Positions 50,989 through 59,877 of a DNA stretch of 64,000 bases are shown here, one piece after another; positions within the stretch are counted from its first letter, which is position 1; the number at the start of each line of letters is the position of its first letter. The notes beneath the pieces are model-generated. The model ran no database searches. It was not told the DNA's origin and saw nothing but the letters and a program-made list of their open reading frames with translations. Where the stretch lies: contig NZ_LT629750.1 of the NCBI RefSeq assembly GCF_900105125.1, positions 2,108,001-2,172,000 on the forward strand, written 5' to 3'. The position numbers and the translations under genes were made by a program. Source of the DNA: Bradyrhizobium canariense. GTDB lineage: Bacteria > Pseudomonadota > Alphaproteobacteria > Rhizobiales > Xanthobacteraceae.

Positions 50989-52191
50989 TCAATGACTCGT
51001 GGAGATCATGCGGCGGCCGCGGACCAGCATGATTCCGAGCAACGCCAGGCCAAAGATCAGCAACCGCCAGTCGTCGAAGGCGCGCAGCTTCTCAGGCAAG
51101 ACAGTGAAGACCACGGCCGCGGCAATAACACCTGCGATCCGGAAATTTCCGAGCACCACGACGGCGAGCAGAAACACCGACTCGATGAAGCGAAAACTCG
51201 ACGGATCGAGATATCCGATCATATGGGCATAGAGTGAGCCCGCAATGCCGCCGAGACAAGCTCCCGTGCCAAACGCCAGCAGCTTGAGTTTTGTCAGACT
51301 AAGACCGGAGGCTTCCGCCGCGATCTCGTCGTTCCGCATCGCAGCCCACGCACGGCCCCATCGCGACCGGCCCAGCCGCGCGCAGACCAATGCCCCAAGG
51401 ACCAGGCAAGCCAGCACGAGATAGTAGAAGTTCGCCTGATAAGGGAGCGTGATGCCTGCCAGCTTAATGGGAGCCCGGAAGCTGTGACCAAACAGGCTGG
51501 GTGAAGCGATACCGGAAATCCCCTGTGTTCCGCCCGTCAAGCCTTCCAGGTTGGTGATCAGCTGAATGACGATGAAGGCGAACCCGAGGGTAACCAGCGC
51601 GAGATAATGGCCCTTGACCCGCAGGGCCGGAAACGAGACCAAAAGGCTGAGGGCCGCGGCGAACAGGCCGGCAAGCGGCACACAAAGCCAAAAGCTCACC
51701 CCCAATCGGGTGCTGAAGATCGCCGAGGCGTAGGCCCCTATCGCATAGTAGGCGATGAAGCCGAAGTCTGCGAGGCCGGCGTAGCCGATATTGACGTTCA
51801 GGCCGAGCGCCATCAAGGCAAAGATGCCTGCCATCGCCATGACGTGCACTTGATAAGGACCGTCGGCGAGGAACGGATAGGACATCGCGCATAGAACGAC
51901 GCCGACAATCAGGAAACCGCGCTCTCGCACCAACACTTCGCGCATGAATGCAAAGCGGTTGGCGGCGAAATACCAGCATACGCACAGGAGCGCGACCCCG
52001 GCGACATAGCCAATCAACATCGCCGAATCCGCCAGCCGCAATCCACAAATTACGAGCGCATACGCACCGAATAAAACCGTGCCTGCAAAGAAAATCGAAG
52101 CGAATCGCGAGGAGGCGCCGAACGGCGATCCGAGAAGACCCGCTGCGATTGACGACGACACCGGATCGGGACTCGAACGTAGCTCAGTCAT
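50989..52191 (-). CDS. livM: branched-chain-type ABC transporter permease LivM
   Basis: A 400-residue permease with about ten spans. The family motifs ALMALGLNVNIGYAGLADFG and the AMRNDEIAAEASGLSLTKLK coupling loop are present, and LVTLGFAFIVIQLITNLEGL lies between. It forms half of the membrane path. The gene follows livH with a 19-base gap. Confidence 0.9.
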   Translation of the reverse strand: MTELRSSPDPVSSSIAAGLLGSPFGASSRFASIFFAGTVLFGAYALVICGLRLADSAMLIGYVAGVALLCVCWYFAANRFAFMREVLVRERGFLIVGVVLCAMSYPFLADGPYQVHVMAMAGIFALMALGLNVNIGYAGLADFGFIAYYAIGAYASAIFSTRLGVSFWLCVPLAGLFAAALSLLVSFPALRVKGHYLALVTLGFAFIVIQLITNLEGLTGGTQGISGIASPSLFGHSFRAPIKLAGITLPYQANFYYLVLACLVLGALVCARLGRSRWGRAWAAMRNDEIAAEASGLSLTKLKLLAFGTGACLGGIAGSLYAHMIGYLDPSSFRFIESVFLLAVVVLGNFRIAGVIAAAVVFTVLPEKLRAFDDWRLLIFGLALLGIMLVRGRRMISTSH

Positions 52192-52210
52192 ACAATCTTC
52201 CGCTCAGGTG

Positions 52211-53101
52211 TTACGGCCGGCTCAACAGCCCATTTGGACGAAATACGAGGCAAAGGATGAGCACACCGAAGGTAATGATATTCTTGTAGGCGCTGCCGCT
52301 CGGCACATAGGCACTGGTAAACACCTCCATCAGGCCGAGAAGATATCCTCCCACCAGCGCGCCATACACATTGCCCAGACCGCCGATGACCGCGGCGGTG
52401 AAGCCCTTGATGGCAGCGATGAAGCCCATATTGAACATTACCGCGCCGAAATTCATCCCCTCCATGATGCCGCCGAGGGCTGCCAAGCCGGAGCCGATAA
52501 AGAAGGTGCGACTGATGGTTCCATCCACATCGATACCCATCATCAGGGCCCCCGTTGCATCTGCGGTTACTGCACGGATCGCACGGCCGAGCTCTGTTCG
52601 GGTGATAATGAGATGAAGCGTCGCGATCGACAACACCGCGACGCTCACCAGGAAGACCTGGACATAGCCGACGATTGTCGTGCCGATCGCGAATGTTTTT
52701 TGTCCGAACGGATCGGGAAAAACCTGCGGATTTCCTCCGTCGGGATAGAACAGCAGAACCATCTCCTCGAGAACCAGGTATACGGCAATCGACGTGATCA
52801 AAAACACCAGCGGAGGCGCACGCCGCAATGGCTTCACGGCAATCTTCTCCACGATCATGCCGATCAGACCCGAGAAAACCACGGCGATAATCGAAACCAG
52901 AATGAGCAAAACGGGCAGCGGCAGTTCGAACTTCTGACCCCACCGAAATGCGCTCAACGCAACGAACGCGCCGATCATGTAGATCGCGCCGTGAGCAAGG
53001 TTGATGAGATTCAGCACTCCAAAATAAAGCGTGAAGCCAACCGCGATCAGCGCGTACATGCTGCCCAGTACCGCTGCGTTGACCAGTTGCTGACTTAACA
53101 T
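52211..53101 (-). CDS. livH: branched-chain-type ABC transporter permease LivH
   Basis: A 296-residue permease with eight spans. GSMYALIAVGFTLYFGVLNL and INLAHGAIYMIGAFVAL open the protein and the MGIDVDGTISRTFFIGSGLA segment is the coupling loop. I start it at MLSQQLVN, which has GGGAGG upstream; the frame is open seven codons more. It is the first membrane gene after the binding protein. Confidence 0.9.
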   Translation of the reverse strand: MLSQQLVNAAVLGSMYALIAVGFTLYFGVLNLINLAHGAIYMIGAFVALSAFRWGQKFELPLPVLLILVSIIAVVFSGLIGMIVEKIAVKPLRRAPPLVFLITSIAVYLVLEEMVLLFYPDGGNPQVFPDPFGQKTFAIGTTIVGYVQVFLVSVAVLSIATLHLIITRTELGRAIRAVTADATGALMMGIDVDGTISRTFFIGSGLAALGGIMEGMNFGAVMFNMGFIAAIKGFTAAVIGGLGNVYGALVGGYLLGLMEVFTSAYVPSGSAYKNIITFGVLILCLVFRPNGLLSRP

Positions 53102-53206
53102 AACGCCTCCCTGAGAAGCCAAAACGGAGGTCCATTAATGGCAGGCGCCTCTCGCCCGCCGCCACTTGTCCCATTCGGTTCAAGCGGAAGCAGGCCACGT
53201 TGCTAA

Positions 53207-54430
53207 CTACTGCGCGTCCAGAGGCACCGGTGCATCGAGCTTGACGATCTTACTGTCTGCTTCTTCCTTGCTGAAGTCCGTCATCACCCAGTTGCCCTTC
53301 TCGACGACGTAGTAGCCCATCACCCGCTGCTTGACGTCTCCGGGTGGCGGGAAACTGATATCGCCGAGAACCGTCGAGAATTTTCCGTCCTTGAGGACAT
53401 CTATAATGCCGCTGCGGTTCAGCTTGCCTTCGGCGGCCGCGCGCTTGACGGCGTCCGCCAGCACCTCGATGCAGGCGTAGGCCCAGATGCCGTAGGTTTC
53501 AGGCGGCTTGTCGAAGCCGGCGGCTGCGTAGGCGGTCGTGAACGCCTTTCCGCCGGGATAGGACTGATATGGCAAACCGTAAAAGTAGGCGCGTGCGCCC
53601 TCCGCCGCTGCACCGGCAATGGAAACGAAGGTCGGGGACATTGTCCCGGAGCCTGTATAGAACAGCGAGTCCATGCCAAGCTTAACCATCTGCTGGCGCA
53701 GTAGCGCTGACTCTGTGGTTACGCCACCGAAGAAGATGAAATCCGGCGAAAGCGCCTTGGCCTTCGTCAGAACCGCCGTGAAATCCTTTTCGCCGACTGC
53801 AATGCTGTCGGACCCGACCTTTTCGCCTCCCAGCGGAGTAGCGTACTTCTCCATCTCGGTGACAAGGGATTTACCGTATTGCGTGTTGTCGTCGATAAGA
53901 TAGAACTTCTTCTTTCCGAGACTGATCGGATAGCGGGCCGCCATCTGCAGCTGCCACGTATCCGGCGGAGCAATCCGAAATATCTGATCACCCTTCTGCT
54001 CGGCAGTGAGACGCCAGTTGATCGACGCCGGCGTCAGGTTGGCCAGTCCCTCGCGGTAGAAAATATCGCGTGTCGCGAGCGCGACCGGCGAATTCCAGTG
54101 CGCGGAACAGGCCAAAACGTCGGGATCAGCGGCGGCACGCAACACCGCGCTAACACCAATGCTCGCCTGAGACCCGTCGTCGAGTTTGACGATTTCAAGC
54201 TCGATATCGCCAAGCTTGCCGGAAGCATTGATCTGGTTGGCGGCGAGAACCATCGAGTTCATCATGCCTGCGCCGACCGCTGCATTCGGCCCGGAGGTCG
54301 GAAGCACAGCACAGATCTTGACGACTTTCTTCGCCTCCGCCGTCTGCGCGAAGCCGACTGCCATCATAACGAACAACGCCGCTCCGAGAACCTGTTTTGT
54401 CTTGAGTGAGAAATGCGCCGATCTCGTCAT
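53207..54430 (-). CDS. branched-chain-type ABC solute-binding protein
   Basis: A 407-residue periplasmic protein with a signal peptide (residues about 1-32, ending AEA) followed by KICAVLPTSGPNAAVGAGM, LDDGSQASIGVSAVLRAAAD, and YLIDDNTQYGKSLV, the type-I binding-protein fold. It delivers a ligand to LivHMGF, whose genes follow on the same strand after about 105 bases. I start it at MTRSAHFS, with AGAGG upstream; the frame is open 42 codons further. The ligand is unknown; the operon's amidohydrolase points to an amide or ureide. Confidence 0.85.
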   Translation of the reverse strand: MTRSAHFSLKTKQVLGAALFVMMAVGFAQTAEAKKVVKICAVLPTSGPNAAVGAGMMNSMVLAANQINASGKLGDIELEIVKLDDGSQASIGVSAVLRAAADPDVLACSAHWNSPVALATRDIFYREGLANLTPASINWRLTAEQKGDQIFRIAPPDTWQLQMAARYPISLGKKKFYLIDDNTQYGKSLVTEMEKYATPLGGEKVGSDSIAVGEKDFTAVLTKAKALSPDFIFFGGVTTESALLRQQMVKLGMDSLFYTGSGTMSPTFVSIAGAAAEGARAYFYGLPYQSYPGGKAFTTAYAAAGFDKPPETYGIWAYACIEVLADAVKRAAAEGKLNRSGIIDVLKDGKFSTVLGDISFPPPGDVKQRVMGYYVVEKGNWVMTDFSKEEADSKIVKLDAPVPLDAQ

Positions 54431-54905
54431 CGATAAATGCCTCTGCGAGGATTGCGAGAATGTTGTGTCCGTGGAGTACGACTGCTTTGACAACAACCAC
54501 AGCCTGCGCGAAGTGTTGTCTTCCGAGGGCAGCGCGGAAAGGACCACTGCTGCCAAGTCTACGATACCAGTGTCCGGATCCGTGTCCTGGCGATCGATAC
54601 CAACAATGTCGCTCTCAATTCTGCACGAGCGAGATTAAGCTCGCTGCAAATTTCCTGAGCACTCCCCCACCTGATAAATAATGGACTCAGCCTGCGCTAG
54701 AAGAGGCCTCGTCCGCCCCGCGGTACGCAGCCGCCAACTTCGATAGCAAAAGACTTGAAACATCGAGAATGTTTGAGCCGACCTCTATCGCTACGACACG
54801 TGTCCATACTCAGGGGAAATCGATCGAGAGAGTGCGTGCATCTGCAAAACTTTTAGTCAGCGCTGCCGATCCGAAGAGCATGATAGGAGCTGGGGGAGCG
54901 CATGA
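54431..54905. other. promoter-side intergenic stretch
   Basis: This holds the promoter of the transporter operon on its left and the 5' junction of the integrase remnant on its right. A 68-codon plus-strand frame (54769-54975) has no recognised motif. No hairpin or repeat stood out. Confidence 0.35.
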
Positions 54906-55451
54906 AACGGGCCAGCCCACAAAGATGTCGACGGCGAGATGGTCGAACGCCGTACCACCGTCAACCACGCCATGAAAACCGCGCGCGGCGCATGGAATAC
55001 GATGTCTCTGGCCAACTCCGGCCTATTCGCTCCGAAGAATCCATTCGAGAAGATGGGCCTGCGGTCGACCTCGCGCGAAACTCCGAATGCGACTTTTGCT
55101 GAATTGACGGCTTTCCAGGCGAAGGCGTTCGAGATCGGCTACCCGTCGCTCACCACCGGCGTGCTGATCGGTTGGGAGTTGCTACAGCGCAAGGCCCACA
55201 TCTTCATTCGATTTATGGCTGATCATTACCGTCCGGGCAGCCGTCCGAACCATGTCTATGTCATCAATTACAAGACGAGCACCGGCTCATGGGAGCCGCT
55301 TTTCGATAAAAAGGGCAATCCGCTCTATCCGCAATTGACGGCCGAACTGGATGCGACGCAGCGACTGCGCGAGGGAAAAAATGAGTGGGGGCGAAGTCCG
55401 CCCTTGGGCGTGGAACAATGGAGCAACAAACTCGCGAAACTGTCGGGATGA
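54906..55451 (+). pseudogene. rhizobial-type integrase, 5'-truncated and cut short
   Basis: The frame reads RRTTVNHAMKTARGAWNTMS, then NPFEKMGLRSTSRETPNATF, ELTAFQAKAFEIGYPSLTTG, IGWELLQRK, and a HYRPGSRPNHVYVINYKT segment, ending near AELDATQRLREG. This is the middle of the tyrosine-recombinase-like integrases found next to tRNA genes in rhizobial islands. An in-frame TGA lies just upstream and the C-terminal catalytic part with Tyr is missing. The 3' end lies 57 bases from a tRNA-Gly 3' fragment, a typical integrase/attachment-site arrangement. Confidence 0.7.
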
Positions 55452-55507
55452 GACAACTGGCTTCGTCAGGATGACGATGAGAAAATCCGGGAATGACCAG
55501 AAAATAC

Positions 55508-55556
55508 TGGAGCGGGTGAAGGGAATCGAACCCTCGTATTCAGCTTGGAAGTCTGC
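55508..55556 (-). other. 3' half of tRNA-Gly(TCC), candidate attachment-site copy
   Basis: The minus strand contains about 49 bases that match the anticodon arm (anticodon TCC at 55547-55549), the variable loop, the T arm with TTCGATT and the acceptor 3' strand with CCA of a tRNA-Gly. The 5' half (acceptor 5' strand and D arm) is absent. An isolated tRNA 3' end next to an integrase gene is the usual product of island integration. Confidence 0.75.
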
Positions 55557-55677
55557 GAGTTTCCGCAGTGTTTTCAACACCCATTCCGGCATTTTTCAGC
55601 TTTCCGGGCGATTGAGATCACTACAGAATTTCTCTTTGTCGGAATGGTCTTGCGAGACTCATGAGCGATCTCCGAGT

Positions 55678-55821
55678 CTATGGAGATCCGTGAAGTATGG
55701 GCGGCAACGCCTGTATCAGCAAAACGGCGCTTCCGCCCAATACGCTCGCCCCCACCACGAGCAGGGACAGGACGCGTTCCCAAAGCTTTTCGTTGCCGGC
55801 GACTTCATTTGAGTTTTGCAT
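55678..55821 (-). CDS. 47-residue single-span membrane protein
   Basis: Starting at MQNSNEVAGNEKLWERV, the product has one hydrophobic helix (about residues 18-38, LSLLVVGASVLGGSAVLLI) and a short tail. GGGTG lies upstream at a slightly long spacing. A frame 13 codons longer exists. Function unknown; the gene lies inside the island scar. Confidence 0.4.
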   Translation of the reverse strand: MQNSNEVAGNEKLWERVLSLLVVGASVLGGSAVLLIQALPPILHGSP

Positions 55822-56309
55822 CTGTGTGCACCCGCATTTTTCGTGCGACGAAGATCTCATAGCCCGAGTCGCGAGATCGCCGAGCGGCTAAATTTGCCGG
55901 AGAATTAACTCATGATTCACCGACTCGGACGCCCTGCCCGATTGGTGTTGCGTCCGTTTGGGCCGCCTGTGATTCGCTCTTGATCCGGCGTCCCATAAGG
56001 ACGCTATCGAGCGACATCAAAGATAGAGAGGATCAGAACATATCCCTAGTCCGAGGTCGGGCTTCCAAGCCACCCGCATGAGCCGGATCAGGAGACGACG
56101 CTCGCGCTGACTTTCGTGAGAGGGGGATCCCATATACGCCGCCCTGAATGCCGACCAATGGGGTCAGCGAATCGCGCTGGCGCCGAATCAGCATCACCCC
56201 CATAACGGCGGACCGAGAGAAGCTGTTGCTACATTCATGTTAGCTGCCAGACGCTCATCGTGACTCTGCTAGTCTTGACAGCTGATCTAGCGCCGCCACG
56301 AGGTTTGGG
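55822..56309. other. intergenic stretch within the island scar
   Basis: No gene is supported. Short frames on both strands have no ribosome site or motif, and no repeat or inverted repeat was noticed. The promoter of the GIY-YIG gene should lie at its right end. Confidence 0.4.
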
Positions 56310-56855
56310 ATGTCCAAAAGATTTGGCCCGTATGTTTGCCCCGGCGTAGTTGACTGCGGCGCACTGATGGACTTCGTGCACCGCGATGCGACCGAAGCGA
56401 AGAAGAAATCGCGCGAAGAAGCGAAGCGTGTTTTTGAAGGCATTAAAGCTGCGCACGCCGACTGGCTCAAAGAACATCGCTTATCCGGGCGAGCATTGAG
56501 GCGCGCCGGCAGCCCGTTTAGTGAATCCTACGACGATCTCGAACGCTGGCTGGAAGAAACCGCACCGCAGAAGAAGCCCCGTGCGAAGAGCGGCTTTGTG
56601 TACGTCATCGGGCTGGCCGAAGATCCAACAGCCGTGAAGATCGGATTCGCCGCCAACGTTGATGACCGACTTTTAACGCTCCAGACTTCCTCGCACCGGA
56701 CGTTAAAAGTCCTCGCCACGATCAAGGGAACGATTGCGATGGAAAGGAAGCTTCATCGCGACTTTGCTGACGATCATATTCGGGGCGAATGGTTCCGCCG
56801 CAGCGAGGCAATCGAGTCCTTTGTTGCCCGGACGGGCAGCGCCTACCTCCCCTGA
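56310..56855 (+). CDS. GIY-YIG/T5orf172-type nuclease-fold protein
   Basis: A 181-residue protein. The N-terminal third is charged and helical (REEAKRVFEGIKAAHADWL). From residue about 95 it has the GIY-YIG-like fold of the T5orf172/MUG113 group: GFVYVIGLAEDPTAVKIGFA, DDRLLTLQTSSH, the Glu in AMERKLHRDF and GEWFRRSEA. Such proteins are found in phages and accessory regions and may nick DNA. The gene overlaps the 3' end of the convergent DUF4238 gene by 13 bases. Confidence 0.8.
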   Translation: MSKRFGPYVCPGVVDCGALMDFVHRDATEAKKKSREEAKRVFEGIKAAHADWLKEHRLSGRALRRAGSPFSESYDDLERWLEETAPQKKPRAKSGFVYVIGLAEDPTAVKIGFAANVDDRLLTLQTSSHRTLKVLATIKGTIAMERKLHRDFADDHIRGEWFRRSEAIESFVARTGSAYLP

Positions 56856-57673
56856 AAGGGAATAAGCGCTGCTTCGGTATGCCCGAACACCTGACTATGG
56901 CCCGCCGCACATATCCGATCATTGAGATGCTGCACATCCGCAACCGTCAGGCTCTCTGACCCAAACGCCGGCGGCTGGTCTGCTTCGCCGAGCACAAGGC
57001 CGAGCGTCGGTGAAACGGGATAGTAAAATGATAGCGCATCGGGAGGCGCCGTCCCATCCGCCAGCAGATTGACGGTCGGCTGATCGCCGGTGACGAACGG
57101 CAGGCCAGTCTTGTTCTCCAATAGGAGCAGGCTCCTCTTTTTACGTTCCCGGAAGAGACTAAGGCCGATATTGAAGGAGAACATATGCACGGCGATGTTC
57201 CAGCATCGGCTGAAGTCAATGTTGTTCTTGGAACGAAGAACCTCGATCGTCTTTTCCCGGGTCCGTTTCGTCCGCATGTGCTGGGTGCTGATGAAATGCA
57301 GGAAGGTGATGCACTTGTCGCCGTCCTCGTAGAATGAGAGGTCGCCCCTCAACACGTCTTCAAGGATGGGAAGAAAGGATTGCTCCATCCGGCCGTGATA
57401 GTCTTCCATGGCGTTGGTCTGGTACTCATCGATATATTCGTCGATAGATTCGACACTTTTGAATGTGCTCCTGTTCTTCTCAACAAAGCGCAGGGGCGCC
57501 GCAAAGCTCGTTAGCAGGTCCGTGTGGTGGCGCTTGCTGAGTTCGTGCGTTGCCGCATCGACAACCAGCCACTTGATGAGCTTTATATCTTCATCGGTCA
57601 GGACTTGTAGCTTATAGAAGTCGCGATCAACGGCCACGTCATGCGTGCGTATGCGGTCCATTTGGCTAATCAT
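56843..57673 (-). CDS. DUF4238 protein, N-terminus probably lost
   Basis: A 276-residue protein with the DUF4238 pattern: DVAVDRDFYKLQVL near the start, DLLTSFAAPLRFVEKN, a FLHFISTQHMRTKRTREKT helix, LLENKTGLPFVTGDQPTVNL, and YYPVSPTLGLVLGE. Full members begin with a HYVPQFYLR segment that is absent here. The frame upstream of the ATG contains a TAA and a run of seven A residues, with some DUF4238-like sequence beyond it (FGALLPYKDRNG), so the 5' end looks mutated. DUF4238 genes are common on islands; function unknown. Confidence 0.7.
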   Translation of the reverse strand: MISQMDRIRTHDVAVDRDFYKLQVLTDEDIKLIKWLVVDAATHELSKRHHTDLLTSFAAPLRFVEKNRSTFKSVESIDEYIDEYQTNAMEDYHGRMEQSFLPILEDVLRGDLSFYEDGDKCITFLHFISTQHMRTKRTREKTIEVLRSKNNIDFSRCWNIAVHMFSFNIGLSLFRERKKRSLLLLENKTGLPFVTGDQPTVNLLADGTAPPDALSFYYPVSPTLGLVLGEADQPPAFGSESLTVADVQHLNDRICAAGHSQVFGHTEAALIPFQGR

Positions 57674-57990
57674 GCGGTTTTTTTATGAGACACGCTGGTA
57701 TCCGGTCGCAAAGCTTGCCCACGTATCGCCATTCCGATCCTTGTACGGCAACAACGCGCCAAAGCTATTTCAGAGCCTATCGGTGCTCGCCATGGTCTCC
57801 ACGCGCGCAATTGGTTTCCCGCTCTGACAGCCTACGTTCGCATGCGATGCTCGCCCCGTGGGGGGCCATATTCGTGCGCCACTCGGAAGATCTATTCAGG
57901 TTAGAACGGTCAATGCAAAATGGCCATGGGATCTTCATGAAAACAATGACCTTCACATCGTCGGGCCAACAAGCGCAGCGAGAAGCGACC
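57674..57990. other. decayed 5' region of the DUF4238 gene
   Basis: The minus strand continues the DUF4238 frame beyond an in-frame TAA (ALLPYKDRNGDTWASF), then loses sense. No other gene is seen. The right end abuts the broken tRNA-Arg-like sequence. Confidence 0.4.
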
Positions 57991-58043
57991 TTCCGATCCA
58001 CGGTTCTGGGAACCGTCGCTCTATCCGGCTGAGCTACGGGACC
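57991..58043 (-). other. 5' part of a tRNA-Arg-like gene, broken
   Basis: On the minus strand the acceptor 5' strand, D arm (GTAGCTCAGCCGGATAGAGC) and anticodon stem (ACGGT with ACCGT) of a tRNA-Arg-like gene are intact. The anticodon loop reads TCCCAGA, lacking the invariant T before the anticodon. The T arm and acceptor 3' strand do not follow, so it cannot fold as a tRNA. It looks like a tRNA split by an insertion or deletion, and may mark the other side of the island scar. Confidence 0.6.
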
Positions 58044-58163
58044 GAAGACCCGCTGCTGGAAGCGCGGGTACTTGGAAGCTGCATACCAGAGCGGGCGGAT
58101 CATCGCCAGTCCCCGGCCGGGACAGTAATGCCTCTCCGGTCCGCTCCGCGCGGCCCCATGGTC

Positions 58164-59084
58164 TCATTTCACGCGATGCAACAGGCCGCTGCGCTTTCGC
58201 CATGTCTCGATGAATTTCAGAAACACCAACAGCGGCATCGGTATCTGATGACGGCTGGGATAATAAAGGAAAACACCGGGCAGCGTGCTGCACCAACCTG
58301 GCAACAACGCGACCAGCCGGCCGTCCGCCAAAAGCGGCGCCGCCAGCGGCTCCGCGAGATAGGCGACGCCGACGCCGTCGAGTGCCGCGCTCAGCACCAA
58401 TTCGAGGTCATTGGCGATCAACGAACCTTCGACGGATATCTCGCTATGCTGACGGCCCTTGTTGAACATCCAGGGCTGGAACGAGCCGTCCCAGGGTTGC
58501 CGGTAGCGGATGCAGTTGTGGAAGTGGAGATCCTTCGGCTGTGACGGCGCCGGGTGGCGCGCCAGATAGTCAGGCGTGGCGACCGCAAGCATCCTGAATT
58601 CATCCAGCAGGCGCAAAATCGTCATGTCGCGTTCGACCCGGTGACCGACGCGAATGCCAGCATCGAAGCGGCCGCTGACAATGTCGCTATGCGTGTCGTC
58701 GGCCGACACCTCTAGGCGAATGGCGGGGTATTCCGCCAGAAACGGCTGGATGATCGGCGCCAGCACCCGCGTCGCGGCCGGCCGTGAAACCGCCAGGCGC
58801 AACGTCCCGACCGGATTGTCGCGGAACACATTGACGCTTTCGAGCGCGTGATCGATGCCCGCGATGATCGGCTGTATTTCGAGCAAAAGGCGCTCTCCGG
58901 CCTCGGTCAACGCAACGCTGCGCGTGGTGCGATTGAACAGCCTGACCCCGAGCCGCTCTTCGAGCGAGCGGATGGTCTGGCTCATGGTCGGCAGCGCGAC
59001 CCCGACCTGCACCGCCGCCTTGGTGAAACTGAGATGCTCCGCGACCGCCACGAAGGCCGTCAGTTCGGCGAGTTGGATACCCAT
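58164..59084 (-). CDS. LysR-family transcriptional regulator
   Basis: A 306-residue regulator. Residues about 5-60 hold the winged helix-turn-helix (LAELTAFVAVAEHLSFTKAA, LPTMSQTIRSLEERLGVRLF, NRTTRSVALTEAGERLL); the rest is the periplasmic-binding-like effector domain. It diverges from the small secreted-protein gene at 59208, and the AT-rich 120-base gap between them probably contains both promoters. Target and effector are unknown. Confidence 0.9.
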   Translation of the reverse strand: MGIQLAELTAFVAVAEHLSFTKAAVQVGVALPTMSQTIRSLEERLGVRLFNRTTRSVALTEAGERLLLEIQPIIAGIDHALESVNVFRDNPVGTLRLAVSRPAATRVLAPIIQPFLAEYPAIRLEVSADDTHSDIVSGRFDAGIRVGHRVERDMTILRLLDEFRMLAVATPDYLARHPAPSQPKDLHFHNCIRYRQPWDGSFQPWMFNKGRQHSEISVEGSLIANDLELVLSAALDGVGVAYLAEPLAAPLLADGRLVALLPGWCSTLPGVFLYYPSRHQIPMPLLVFLKFIETWRKRSGLLHRVK

Positions 59085-59207
59085 TATTTGCTAAATCAAA
59101 ATAAGCTCTTCCATTTATCTGCTCTTATCAAAATACGCGCAAATACTCAAGTTCGATTCAGGACGGCAGGTTCCGCGCGTCCAACACTGTTTAAAAAGGG
59201 AAAGAAA

Positions 59208-59504
59208 ATGACGACGCTCTCGAAAATAATGACCGCCTCGGCCGCCGTGTTCGGCACGCTCGCCTTTATGGCGCTGGCTGCCCCCGCCGCGCAGGCCGGC
59301 GAATTCTGCATGACCGACTCGTCCGGCATGCGCGGCTGCGGTTACGATACTCTGGCGCAATGCAAGGCTTCGGGTTCCGGCAAGAATGGCAGCTGCGATC
59401 GCGACCCGTTCTACAAGAATCCCACCGACGCCCTGGCTCAGGCGAAACCGGCCCATACGCGCAGCCTGCTGCTTCATTCGACGAAGCAAGTCGTCGCGCA
59501 TTAA
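59208..59504 (+). CDS. small secreted Cys-containing protein, DUF3551-like
   Basis: A 98-residue protein with a signal peptide (hydrophobic core about residues 10-26, cleavage likely after AQA) and the DUF3551-type core GEFCMTDSSGMRGCGYDTLA then QCKASGSG and CDRDPF. The tail of about 35 residues after the core is longer than usual. AAAGGGA precedes the ATG. A short hairpin (CCGGAA/TTCCGG) sits right after the stop but lacks a T tract. It is a second copy of the family found near the start of the window. Confidence 0.75.
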   Translation: MTTLSKIMTASAAVFGTLAFMALAAPAAQAGEFCMTDSSGMRGCGYDTLAQCKASGSGKNGSCDRDPFYKNPTDALAQAKPAHTRSLLLHSTKQVVAH

Positions 59505-59729
59505 CCGGAACGCTACCGATTCCGGGCAGTGCTGCCTTTGGCCATTCAGGGGACGTGCTGCCCGGAGCGGCAAGCGGACCGTGCACACGTGCGTCAGGTC
59601 TGAATCCTTCATCGTAAGACGAAATTGTTCCGAACGTTGTGCGCCAAACCGGGACTCGGAAAATTGGCTCTTGGCGCATTCGATTTACGGACACGGATGA
59701 CCCTGGCGAACGTCGAAAAGGAGACCGAC

Positions 59730-59861
59730 ATGAGCGTGAAAGGTGAGATCAAGGAAGGTGCGGGTTTCGTCAAGGAGGAGATCCGCGCAGCCCGCGGGCA
59801 GCGCAAGACCCACAGCCGGCGGCGCCAGGCCGATCGGCCGGCGGTGAGGATGGCGGCGTAG
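59730..59861 (+). CDS. small CsbD-like protein, probably altered at its end
   Basis: A 43-residue product starting MSVKGEIKEGAGFVKEEIRA, the pattern of CsbD-like stress proteins of rhizobia, with AAAGGAG upstream. In family members I recall, the sequence continues with a Gly/Lys-rich acidic repeat; here it turns Arg-rich (RRRQADRP) and stops early, suggesting a frameshift. A frame 12 codons longer upstream exists. Confidence 0.5.
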   Translation: MSVKGEIKEGAGFVKEEIRAARGQRKTHSRRRQADRPAVRMAA

Positions 59862-59877
59862 GCTTCGCTGCGTGGCC

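Noticed and set aside
52079..53098. A 339-codon plus-strand frame opposite livH
   Set aside because: Antisense of an obvious permease. Its composition is polar and His/Asp-rich, as expected of the reverse of membrane-helix codons.
57991..58043. Reading the sequence as a functional tRNA-Trp from its CCA loop triplet
   Set aside because: The base before the anticodon is C instead of T, and the T arm and acceptor 3' strand are missing. The body resembles tRNA-Arg, so it is a broken gene.
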